Positions 1 through 8,013 of a DNA stretch of 35,887 nt are shown here, one piece after another. Each line of letters starts with the position of its first letter. The stretch's first letter is position 1. The stretch is taken from contig JAWXCF010000107.1 of NCBI GenBank assembly GCA_034440515.1, forward strand, positions 1 through 35,887. Reading direction: 5' to 3'. Made by a program: the position numbers and the translations under genes. The stretch is from JAWXCF01 sp034440515. GTDB lineage: Bacteria > Bacteroidota > Bacteroidia > CAILMK01. A model generated the notes under the pieces. That model ran no database searches and had not been told where the DNA came from. It was given only the letters and a program-made list of their open reading frames with translations.

Positions 1-2
1 GC

Positions 3-209
3 GGTAGCGGTGGATTCGGTGGCGGCGGTGGTCGCAGCAGTGGTGGAAGCAGTTACGGTAATCGTAGCGGTGGAAGCGGCGGCAGTGGTGGTGGTCGTGG
101 AGGAAACTCTTACGGTGCCAACAAACCAGCTCGTGGTAGTAGTGGTGGAGGCGGTTACGACAAAGGTGGTCGTGGCGGCGGTGGTCGTTGGGATTCTAAC
201 GAGGACTAA
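3..209 (+). CDS. C-terminal Gly/Arg/Ser-rich (RGG-like) tail of a probable RNA-binding protein, 5' truncated by the window edge
   Basis: The frame ending in TAA at 207-209 reads as an almost uninterrupted Gly/Ser/Arg/Tyr/Asn low-complexity tail with several GGR and RGG-like triplets, closing with RWDSNED. A strong terminator follows 27 nt later, which supports this frame over the Val/Ala-rich reading in the neighbouring frame. Tails of this kind are known in Bacteroidota on DEAD-box RNA helicases and on small RRM-domain RNA-binding proteins, where they help bind RNA. The folded domain lies outside the window, so I cannot choose between these. The codons are dominated by GGT and GGC, which makes this stretch much richer in G than its surroundings. 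Confidence 0.7.
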   Translation, partial: GSGGFGGGGGRSSGGSSYGNRSGGSGGSGGGRGGNSYGANKPARGSSGGGGYDKGGRGGGGRWDSNED

Positions 210-236
210 GCTAATAGCATTATTACATAATAAGAT

Positions 237-272
237 GCCCAGTATGATTTTTTCATATTGGGCTTTTTTTTT
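237..272 (+). terminator. Rho-independent terminator of the Gly-rich gene
   Basis: An 11-bp stem (237-247 pairing with 253-263, one G-U pair) closes a 5-nt T loop and is followed by nine T residues at 264-272. It lies 27 nt after the stop codon of the Gly-rich gene. The remaining sequence from 273 to 409 is AT-rich and shows me no gene or clear signal. Confidence 0.9.
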
Positions 273-409
273 GCCCAAATAATATAGTAATCAATTGTAA
301 ATTTTATAGCCAATATTCTTTGGAATAGAAGTGATTCATTAATAAACTTATCAAAAAAGATAAAGTAGACACTATTCAAGGATTTAAAATTGAACCTTAA
401 ATTTATTAA

Positions 410-1696
410 TTATGCTACCCATAAATCGTTGTAAAATACACTGCACTGGTAGCTTTGGAAAATAACACCTGCCAAATAAAGCAAACCTACTAGTAAGACT
501 CTAATTATTTTACTCAACTTAGGTAAATAGCCAATAAGTAAAATATATGCTATGCCAATTAGTGGAATCAATATCGCAACTATATGTATAAACATATGGC
601 AAGAAATATATGCCAATGTAAGTCCAACTATGAGCAGAAACTTGTTATTTTTTACCAATTTAGCCCAATCTGATAGTAAAATAAGAAAAAATGGTGCGCA
701 AAATAAATATCTGTTTAGGCTAAATAATAATCCCCCCTTATAAGCTAGTGTAAATACTGTGAGTGCAGAAATACATAGAAGACTAAACATAAGCTGGAAA
801 GGGATAGATTTATAATTCCCTACAATCAATTCGCCCTCGATTAGTTTTCCTTTTATTGTAGCTAAAAATACTAGTCTTATTGTAATTAAAATGCAGATGA
901 AACCAAAATACAGAGCTGTATAGTCAATCCATCTATAAGTATAATTCCAAGAATCAAAGGGAAGTTTAGGCCATTGCAGTTTATGACTCCAATGTTGCTG
1001 AGCATTCATATACGCCAAATAGTTATGGGTATAGGGATATTGGTAGAGTACAACTGCCACAGTACCAACTATAAAGCATAAAGCTATTGAAAAGATAGTT
1101 GCATTGACCCTTCTGTATAAAAAACTAGTTACCAGCAATGAAGGAAGTAATACAGTGCCAGCAGCTCGAGTAACTGACGACATTAACGCACTTATAATTC
1201 CTTGCTTAGTTTTAGACTTAGCTAGTGAAATAAGTAGCAGGCTGATAGTCAGGAAGTATAGGGATTCAGAATAGGGAATGTAAAAGAAAAATTGAGTAGG
1301 AAGAGAAATGTAAAGAATACCTATATAAATTGGAATCTTAAAGGTTTTCATTATCAAATACAAACCAATACCGTAACATATTGTATTTATGGCACTTGCA
1401 TAAATTAGGCTATTGCCAACCAGTCTCAATACAAAGCCAAATAAAGGAAAAAATGCTGCTGTCATTTCAGGTCTATGTCCATAGTCAAAGGCTGAAATAT
1501 GTAAGTAATGCACAACATCAAAATGAGGAGTAAAAACTGCTGAAAGACTACCACAAGTTTTGTTGATGAAAAAGAGCGAAAGCGATAGGCTGACTAGGAT
1601 ATGCAATATAAATGCACAGCTAAACTGAAAAAAAAATGTTGATATTGTACGCTTTAACAACTGAATTATTGACTTAGGATACAAACATAATTGCAA
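410..1696 (-). CDS. PIG-V-like membrane glycosyltransferase (mannosyltransferase family)
   Basis: This is a 428-residue polytopic membrane protein with about ten hydrophobic segments. Near the N terminus it has FDVVHYLHI (Asp60, His63), then an AAFFPLF stretch and a PYSESLYFL motif before a conserved Arg in VTRAAG. That order (W/F-D-x-x-H-Y, FFPL, PYSES, R) is the signature I know from the PIG-V/GT76 family, which uses a lipid-linked sugar donor on the outer face of the membrane. Bacterial members are poorly characterised and the acceptor here is unknown. The start is TTG at 1694-1696: an in-frame TAA lies six codons upstream, and the first ATG (Met78) would remove the Asp60/His63 motif. It is divergent from sppA with 52 nt between them and stands alone on its strand. 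The family call is by motif only; another GT-C fold glycosyltransferase is possible. Confidence 0.65.
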   Translation of the reverse strand: MQLCLYPKSIIQLLKRTISTFFFQFSCAFILHILVSLSLSLFFINKTCGSLSAVFTPHFDVVHYLHISAFDYGHRPEMTAAFFPLFGFVLRLVGNSLIYASAINTICYGIGLYLIMKTFKIPIYIGILYISLPTQFFFYIPYSESLYFLTISLLLISLAKSKTKQGIISALMSSVTRAAGTVLLPSLLVTSFLYRRVNATIFSIALCFIVGTVAVVLYQYPYTHNYLAYMNAQQHWSHKLQWPKLPFDSWNYTYRWIDYTALYFGFICILITIRLVFLATIKGKLIEGELIVGNYKSIPFQLMFSLLCISALTVFTLAYKGGLLFSLNRYLFCAPFFLILLSDWAKLVKNNKFLLIVGLTLAYISCHMFIHIVAILIPLIGIAYILLIGYLPKLSKIIRVLLVGLLYLAGVIFQSYQCSVFYNDLWVA

Positions 1697-1748
1697 ATCG
1701 CTAAAAGAATTTTAAGTTTACAATTAATTATAGTTTTACAATTTTTTA

Positions 1749-3500
1749 ATGAGATTTTTCAAAACAGTTTTAGCGGTTATGGTAGGCTTTTTAGTTACCT
1801 ATTTATTTATATTAGGCATAACCGTTATCCTATTAGTATCATTTGCAAATAGTGGAGATGTGGTGACTAAAGACAATACCATTTTAGTTTTAAAAATAAA
1901 TAGTAACATAACCGAACGCAAACAAAGCGATTTTTTGGGTTTAACTCAACTTTTTGATTCTGAAAATAGAAATCTGAGCTTACAAGAAATATTGAATTAT
2001 ATAAAGATTGCTGAAAATGACTCTAAAGTAAAAGGAATACTTTTAGAGCCTGGAATGGATATGCCTGATTTAGCTACTTTATCTGAAATAAGAACTGCTT
2101 TGGAAAACTTTAAAAAGTCTAAAAAATTCATTTATAGTTATTCCGAAATTTATACTCAAAAAGCATATTATTTAAGCTCAATTGCAGATAGCATTTATTT
2201 GAATACAAATGGAGTGTTTAATTTTTCTGGTTTGCATACGGAACAATTGTTTCTAAAGGGAATGTTTGATAAACTAGACATTCAACCTATTCTAATTAGA
2301 GCGGGTAAATATAAAAGTGCTGGTGAAATGTTTATAAACGATAGTATGAGTCAAGCGAATAGACAACAAATAACTGAATATATGCAAAGTGTTTATGACA
2401 ATACATTGAACAGCATAGCCAGATCTAGAAAAATAGGAATAGATGAGTTAAAAGATATTTGCTATAATTATAAAGCTAAGTTTCCAAACCAAGCAGTACA
2501 ATACAAATTGGTAGATAAAGCAATCTATGAAGATCAACTATATACGACGTTAAGAAAAGTTACAAATACAGAAGCTAAGAAAGACTTAAATTTAATGAGT
2601 TTTCAAACATATTCAGAGGTAGATCATACTTTACCATATTCTAGTTCTGGTGAAATAGCTGTGGTATATGCAGTTGGTGAAATAGGCGGAGGTAAAGGTG
2701 ATGAAAATTCTATAGGTAGCGAACTAATGGCTAAAACAATAAGTAAGGCAGCAAAGGACGATAAAATAAAAGCTATCATATTAAGAATTAATTCACCAGG
2801 AGGTGGAGCATTAGCCAGCGATATTATATGGAGAGAGGTGCTTTTAGCTAAAGCCAAAAAACCAGTTATTGCTAGTTTCGGAGACGTAGCTGCTTCTGGT
2901 GGATACTATATAGCTGCTCCTGCAACAAGGATATTTGCCCAATCTAACACTGTAACGGGAAGTATAGGAGTATTTGGTTTTTTACCTAATCTATCTAAGT
3001 TTTGGCCTAACAAACTTGGTATAAGGTGGGATAGGGTGAAAATAGGAAAATATTCAGATATTGGTAATCCTAATAGACCGATGACAGCTGATGAACTTGC
3101 ATTGATACAGAGCTATGTAGATACTACTTATGAACAATTCAAACAAAGAGTGGCTAATGGTAGGAAATTATCTATGGACCAAGTTCAAAGCCTAGCACAA
3201 GGTAGAATATATTCTGGCACACAGGCCTTAGATATTGGTTTGGTTGATGAAATTGGTACTTTAGACCAAGCTATTGCTTACACTGCCAAACTAGTTAAAC
3301 TGGAAAAATATAAAATTAGAAATCTGCCTGTAATTGATGAAAAACTATCAGGCGCACTTGGTAAAATGTTTAATGCTAAGGTAGAGACAGAGATGCAAAG
3401 TAAACTAGGGAATCAATACTTGATGTGGCAACAAATGAGTGCAATGACTCGTCAGCAGGGATTATTAATGCTGATGCCTTTCCAATTAAATATAGATTAG
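1749..3500 (+). CDS. sppA: Signal peptide peptidase SppA, 67K type
   Basis: SppA is a membrane-anchored serine protease that degrades leftover signal peptides with a Ser-Lys dyad. The 583-residue protein has one N-terminal membrane segment (about residues 8-32) and two tandem ClpP/crotonase-like domains, as in the long E. coli type. The likely catalytic Lys is Lys189 in GKYKSAGE of the first domain. The nucleophile is Ser383 in GDVAASGGYYIA of the second domain, preceded by the oxyanion-region motif NSPGGGALAS. Length and spacing of the dyad match the 67K family. The start is ATG at 1749, followed at once by the basic residues and hydrophobic segment expected of an anchor. The gene ends 4 nt from the convergent stop of pcm and I see no terminator between them. 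Confidence 0.93.
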   Translation: MRFFKTVLAVMVGFLVTYLFILGITVILLVSFANSGDVVTKDNTILVLKINSNITERKQSDFLGLTQLFDSENRNLSLQEILNYIKIAENDSKVKGILLEPGMDMPDLATLSEIRTALENFKKSKKFIYSYSEIYTQKAYYLSSIADSIYLNTNGVFNFSGLHTEQLFLKGMFDKLDIQPILIRAGKYKSAGEMFINDSMSQANRQQITEYMQSVYDNTLNSIARSRKIGIDELKDICYNYKAKFPNQAVQYKLVDKAIYEDQLYTTLRKVTNTEAKKDLNLMSFQTYSEVDHTLPYSSSGEIAVVYAVGEIGGGKGDENSIGSELMAKTISKAAKDDKIKAIILRINSPGGGALASDIIWREVLLAKAKKPVIASFGDVAASGGYYIAAPATRIFAQSNTVTGSIGVFGFLPNLSKFWPNKLGIRWDRVKIGKYSDIGNPNRPMTADELALIQSYVDTTYEQFKQRVANGRKLSMDQVQSLAQGRIYSGTQALDIGLVDEIGTLDQAIAYTAKLVKLEKYKIRNLPVIDEKLSGALGKMFNAKVETEMQSKLGNQYLMWQQMSAMTRQQGLLMLMPFQLNID

Positions 3501-3504
3501 TCTA

Positions 3505-4158
3505 TTACCATCCGTGTTGCCCAATAAGTGGGACAAACTTAAATGAGTCAAAGCTAATTGATTCAAAGTCTATTTCAGAATGACGCACTATTTTGGTCAT
3601 TATTTGATTTTTTATATCCCCGATTGGGATAACCATCCAGCCTCCAATTCCTAATTGGTTTAGTAAATGTTGCGGAGCGTGGGGTGCAGCAGCAGTTATG
3701 ATGATTTTATGAAATGGCGCTTCAGATTCCCAACCTAGTGTGCCGTCACCAACCATTAGGTATGCAGGGCAGGCTAAATAATTGAGTAATTTTGATGCTG
3801 ATTGTGACAGTTTTGCTATGCGCTCTATGCTATAAACTTTTGCACCTAGTTTAGCTAAAACTGCAGCTTGATAGCCACTTCCTGTGCCTATTTCTAATAC
3901 CTTTTGCCCTGGCTGTAACTCTAACATTTGAGTTTGATAAGCTACTGTATATGGTTGAGATATGGTTTGTCCTTCGCCAATACTAAATGCTTTATCTTCA
4001 TAAGCGTGAGATGCAAATGCAGAATCTAAAAAGAAATGCCTAGGAATTGCGTTCATAGCTTCTATTACTTTATGGTCAAAGCCGTGGTTAGTCAACTCAT
4101 TCATTAACTGTTTGCGTAGTCCTTGATGCTTATAACTGTCTATTGTTGTTTTCCCCAT
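3505..4158 (-). CDS. pcm: Protein-L-isoaspartate O-methyltransferase
   Basis: Pcm methylates abnormal L-isoaspartyl residues in aged proteins, using S-adenosylmethionine, to start their repair. The 217-residue protein carries the family substrate-loop motif GEGQTISQPY (61-70) and the SAM-binding motif VLEIGTGSGYQ (87-97), followed by an acidic residue in SIER that should hold the ribose hydroxyls. The length is typical. Its ATG shares one base with the stop codon of the upstream methyltransferase gene (TAATG), so translation is probably coupled. It is the last gene of the five-gene minus-strand cluster that begins with valS. A role in protein repair follows from the family. Confidence 0.93.
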   Translation of the reverse strand: MGKTTIDSYKHQGLRKQLMNELTNHGFDHKVIEAMNAIPRHFFLDSAFASHAYEDKAFSIGEGQTISQPYTVAYQTQMLELQPGQKVLEIGTGSGYQAAVLAKLGAKVYSIERIAKLSQSASKLLNYLACPAYLMVGDGTLGWESEAPFHKIIITAAAPHAPQHLLNQLGIGGWMVIPIGDIKNQIMTKIVRHSEIDFESISFDSFKFVPLIGQHGW

Positions 4159-5255
4159 TATGCTACCTTTAATAAACTACACAAGTAGATGGTTTCATAC
4201 TCAGCATTAGTACCATTAAAATATTGGTCTGAAATAACTTGTATGTTCTCAGGATACTTTTCTATTAACTTTTTAATATTTAACTCATTTTCTATTGCAA
4301 ATGCAGAGCAAGTGATGTAATGAATATGTGTATTTGGTTTAGCACTTTCAAATATTCTAACCAATATATTTTGCTGTTGATTAGCATAATCTTCTACTAA
4401 TTCGGAGCTAATATTTAAGAAATTTTCTGGTGATCTTGCCCAAGTACCAGAACCAGAACACGGCGCATCTATTAAGATGTGGTTAAAGCTATGTGACATA
4501 GATAGATTATCCCGTAACAAATTGACCACATTTAAAGTAATGCTTCTTCCAAATCTATTTGGAATTCTGCTCTTCAATTCTTCTAGTATGCTACCTCTGT
4601 TATCGGTACAGTGTATCTTAATTTTTGGTTTTCCATTAAGCAGATTTATCGTTTTGCCACCTGCACCGCTACAAGCATCCCACCATAAATCTCCCTTAAA
4701 TTGAGCCAAGTTTTCGCAGGCTAATTGACAACCCAAATCTTGGACTATATAGGTAAAGTCTGGTAATACGACTGAATTTAGGTTGGAATCGGCAGGTATC
4801 TTTATGGCTTTAGATGGTAGTTGTTCTGCCTCTATGTTACCTTGCAACAGTTTGTTATATAGTATTTTTTCTTTAGATATGTCTAATAAATAAACCGGAA
4901 GGGGTTTCTTTATGTAAGCTAAATAATCTTCTAATGATACTTGAGAAGATAATTGTGTAGTTAAGTAATCAAGTAGTTTGTCATTACTTAAATGTGTTTC
5001 TGCTATTGTTTTTTCTAATGTTCTAAAATCAGCTATTTGTTCAGCAAATAGTTTGAACGCTTGACTATCTTTATTGGTTAGCGCCATCCACCTAATGGCT
5101 AAATAAGATAAATTTCTTACCTCTTTTCTATCTCTACTTCCCATTTCCTTATGCTTTTTGAAATATTCTTTCAAAAAATTAGCAAAAGGCTCTTTTGGTT
5201 TATAGTTGCTAAGTACTTCTACAGCTTGTGATATTCGTTTGTTATAAAACTGCAT
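4158..5255 (-). CDS. RsmB/NOP-family rRNA (cytosine-5) methyltransferase
   Basis: The 365-residue protein has the layout of the RsmB/NOL1/Sun family: an N-terminal helical region (about 1-120) that may correspond to the NusB-like RNA-binding domain, then a SAM-dependent catalytic domain. Visible motifs are DACSGAGGKT (motif I, 193-202), DAPCSGSGTW with Cys266 (motif IV) and ITCSAFAIENE with Cys316 (motif VI, the expected catalytic cysteine). Members make m5C in RNA, and RsmB itself modifies 16S rRNA C967. Which position this one modifies cannot be told from the sequence. It is coupled on both sides by single-base TAATG overlaps, with the periplasmic-binding-fold gene upstream and pcm downstream. 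Confidence 0.85.
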   Translation of the reverse strand: MQFYNKRISQAVEVLSNYKPKEPFANFLKEYFKKHKEMGSRDRKEVRNLSYLAIRWMALTNKDSQAFKLFAEQIADFRTLEKTIAETHLSNDKLLDYLTTQLSSQVSLEDYLAYIKKPLPVYLLDISKEKILYNKLLQGNIEAEQLPSKAIKIPADSNLNSVVLPDFTYIVQDLGCQLACENLAQFKGDLWWDACSGAGGKTINLLNGKPKIKIHCTDNRGSILEELKSRIPNRFGRSITLNVVNLLRDNLSMSHSFNHILIDAPCSGSGTWARSPENFLNISSELVEDYANQQQNILVRIFESAKPNTHIHYITCSAFAIENELNIKKLIEKYPENIQVISDQYFNGTNAEYETIYLCSLLKVA

Positions 5256-6457
5256 TATTCGGTTATTATCAGTTTTATTTGATCTGATTTAAATTTAATT
5301 ATTCGAACTGACTGGTTACGCCATCCACCCCATTTGTAGTCGTACTTCATTTGATATTTATTGTGAATCATTAGTTTGTCTAAACCAAATTCTTCACCTG
5401 ACTGAAAATAAGGGCCGTATTTAAATAGACTTGACCCAAAAAATAAGGCATCATCGAAGCCTAAAAATGCATACACATCAGGCTCTTCAAGCCATTTTTC
5501 TCGATACTTTTTTACAAATGGACGTCCATTATCTGACTTATAGTCTATCCAATACGTAGCAGGTAAATGAATATTAAATAATTCCCAATCATCCCAACTA
5601 ATAGACTTAAAATTAATCCAATTGCTCATACCTATTACTGTGAGGTTCAGTTTTGATTTCTTTAATATATTCAAAGCGTGCGTGACAAATAGCTCATTTT
5701 TTGAAGCTACAAAAACCACATAATTTTCCGAATTGCTAAACAACAACTCATCTATATTATCGTATTTAACACTCCTGTTATTTTCTAATATAAATAACTT
5801 TGCATCAGGCAATACATTTATTACAGCCTTAGTAAATAAGTCATAATTTTTATTCTCTGTAATGATTACGAACTTGAATGCCTCGAAATTTAAGTAGGCA
5901 TATTTAGCTATGCTATCCCCTTGAATACCGCCGTGAGGAATGGTTTCTACGTAGTAATATTTGTTTTTAGTACCTGCTTTAGTTTGCAAAGGAGATACTC
6001 TGTTTATTTTAAGTAAGGCGCAAGTGCTATCTAGCGTTTTTTCCTTTATGGTATGGTCAAATAGTGGACCTATGATTAGATTAGGATTCTGAGTTTTTAG
6101 CGTATTATAAAGGCTTTTGCCAGAATTTTTAGGGCTTTCAAAATCAACAACATTAATGGTTAATTTATATCCAAATGATGTCAAAGAATCGGCTGCTATT
6201 TGTAGACCTTTTAGATACGCTAACCCTATAGATTTATGAGCAACTTCTATTTTTGTTAATTGCTTTGTATTGTCGTAGTGTAGGGGAAGTAAAACTGTGA
6301 TTATGTATTCTGACTTATTTACAGATGGGTAATATTTAAGTAATGTATCTGAAACCAAAGTTCTATTAGTATCAGGTTTATTAAAACTGAATCCAAGTAC
6401 TTGACCTGAAAAACAAAGAAACAGTCCAATAAGAATACTTAAATATTTGATCATCAT
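5255..6457 (-). CDS. Exported type 1 periplasmic-binding-fold protein without LysM repeats
   Basis: The 400-residue protein opens with a signal peptide (about 1-22, ending near GQVLG). It then has a type 1 periplasmic-binding or receptor-ligand fold beginning at ITVLLPLHYDN, with alternating strands such as LTINVVDFE, LIIGPL and FVIITE. In related Bacteroidota proteins, as I remember them, this fold follows LysM peptidoglycan-binding repeats and the gene sits beside guaA, as here. No LysM repeat is present in this copy; fewer than 35 residues separate the signal peptide from the fold. The ligand is unknown. By analogy with LpoA-like folds a cell-wall role is possible, but that is inference. 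It starts 10 nt after guaA and shares one base (TAATG) with the next gene. Confidence 0.7.
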   Translation of the reverse strand: MMIKYLSILIGLFLCFSGQVLGFSFNKPDTNRTLVSDTLLKYYPSVNKSEYIITVLLPLHYDNTKQLTKIEVAHKSIGLAYLKGLQIAADSLTSFGYKLTINVVDFESPKNSGKSLYNTLKTQNPNLIIGPLFDHTIKEKTLDSTCALLKINRVSPLQTKAGTKNKYYYVETIPHGGIQGDSIAKYAYLNFEAFKFVIITENKNYDLFTKAVINVLPDAKLFILENNRSVKYDNIDELLFSNSENYVVFVASKNELFVTHALNILKKSKLNLTVIGMSNWINFKSISWDDWELFNIHLPATYWIDYKSDNGRPFVKKYREKWLEEPDVYAFLGFDDALFFGSSLFKYGPYFQSGEEFGLDKLMIHNKYQMKYDYKWGGWRNQSVRIIKFKSDQIKLIITE

Positions 6458-6467
6458 AACTGCGAAA

Positions 6468-7997
6468 TTACTCCCATTCTATGGTAGCAGGTGGTTTACT
6501 GCTAATATCATATACAACTCTATTTATGCCGTGTACTTGATTTATGATAATGGTACTTACTTCTGCTAAAAATGAATAGGGTAAATGGCACCAGTCTGCT
6601 GTCATTCCATCGGTACTGCTAACAGCTCTTAATGCTATTACACGTTCATAAGTACGTTCGTCTCCCATTACTCCAACTGATTGGACTGGAAGTAATATTG
6701 CTCCTGCTTGCCATACTTTATTATACAGATTGTGTTGCTTCAATAAATCAATAAATATTTTATCAGCTTTCTGCAATATTTCCACTTTCTCTACAGTCAC
6801 ATCTCCTAAAATTCTAATTGCTAAGCCAGGACCTGGGAATGGGTGTCTATTCAGAATATTTTCTGGTAAACCTAATGCGGCACCTACTTCTCTTACTTCG
6901 TCTTTGAATAAAGTATTTAAAGGTTCAATGACTTTAAGTGTCATAGTTTCTGGCAAGCCACCAACATTATGATGAGATTTAATGGTAGCTGATGGCCCCT
7001 TTACGCTAACAGATTCAATAATATCTGGGTAAATAGTTCCTTGTGCTAGCCACTTTACTTTTTCAATGCTTTTAGCTGCTTCGTCAAAAACTTCAATAAA
7101 AGTCTTGCCTATGGCTTTTCTTTTAGCTTCTGGGTCTGATATACCGCTTAAAGCATAATAAAAGAGTTTAGATGCATCAACTCCAGTTATATTGAGCCCT
7201 AAAGACTTATATGAGTCTAGAACTTCTTCATATTCACCACTACGCAACAGACCATTGTTAACGAAAATGCAATGCAGCTGTGTCCCAATTGCCCTATGTA
7301 GTAGAATACCAGCAACAGATGAATCTACACCACCAGAAATACCTAAAACCACTTGATCATCGCCAACTTTTGCTCTAATCTCATCAATAGATTGTTGAAC
7401 AAAGTGTTGTGGTGTCCAATCAGCTTCACATTGGCAGATAGAAATTACGAAATTCTCAAGTATTTGTTTTCCATATTCGCTATGTACTACCTCAGGGTGA
7501 AATTGTAATCCAAATATGTTTTCATCTTTTATCTCAAATGCAGCATTCTCTACTTCTTTAGTGCTAGCACTTAATTTTGCATTCTTAGGCAATTTTACTA
7601 TAGTATCAGCGTGGCTCATCCACACTTGGCTGTCATTTTTAATGCCAGCAAAAAGGGTAGAGTTAAAATCTATTATATTTAACGATGCTCTACCATATTC
7701 TCTGCTATTTCCACTTTGCACGTCACCTTCGCTGGTTTCAGTAATTAGCTGTGCTCCATAACAAATACCCAAAATTGGATTTCTATTAGCTAATGCTTTA
7801 TAGTCAATTCTAGGACTATTAGCAACACGTACACTATATGGACTACCGCTAAGTATTATCCCCTTAGTGTTTTCATTATATTTCGGTAAATTATTGTAGG
7901 GATGAATCTCGCAATACACGTTCAGCTCTCTTACTTTTCTAGCTATTAATTGAGTGTACTGTGACCCGAAGTCAATAATTATAATTACCTGCTGCAT
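6468..7997 (-). CDS. guaA: GMP synthase (glutamine-hydrolysing)
   Basis: GuaA converts XMP to GMP using ATP and ammonia from glutamine, the last step of guanine nucleotide synthesis. The 509-residue protein contains a class I glutamine amidotransferase domain with nucleophile Cys79 in GICYGAQ and the partner His167 and Glu169 in FHPEV. Next is the ATP pyrophosphatase domain with the SGGVDSS loop (221-227), then the dimerisation domain ending in the expected PPATIEWE. All key residues are present and the length is normal. It lies 16 nt downstream of valS on the same strand and probably belongs to the same transcript. Confidence 0.97.
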   Translation of the reverse strand: MQQVIIIIDFGSQYTQLIARKVRELNVYCEIHPYNNLPKYNENTKGIILSGSPYSVRVANSPRIDYKALANRNPILGICYGAQLITETSEGDVQSGNSREYGRASLNIIDFNSTLFAGIKNDSQVWMSHADTIVKLPKNAKLSASTKEVENAAFEIKDENIFGLQFHPEVVHSEYGKQILENFVISICQCEADWTPQHFVQQSIDEIRAKVGDDQVVLGISGGVDSSVAGILLHRAIGTQLHCIFVNNGLLRSGEYEEVLDSYKSLGLNITGVDASKLFYYALSGISDPEAKRKAIGKTFIEVFDEAAKSIEKVKWLAQGTIYPDIIESVSVKGPSATIKSHHNVGGLPETMTLKVIEPLNTLFKDEVREVGAALGLPENILNRHPFPGPGLAIRILGDVTVEKVEILQKADKIFIDLLKQHNLYNKVWQAGAILLPVQSVGVMGDERTYERVIALRAVSSTDGMTADWCHLPYSFLAEVSTIIINQVHGINRVVYDISSKPPATIEWE

Positions 7998-8013
7998 TTA
8001 TTGAGACACTTTT

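Noticed and set aside
10..282. Val/Ala-rich 90-residue open frame at the window start
   Set aside because: It is the off-frame reading of the Gly/Ser/Arg-rich tail, and it runs through the terminator hairpin.
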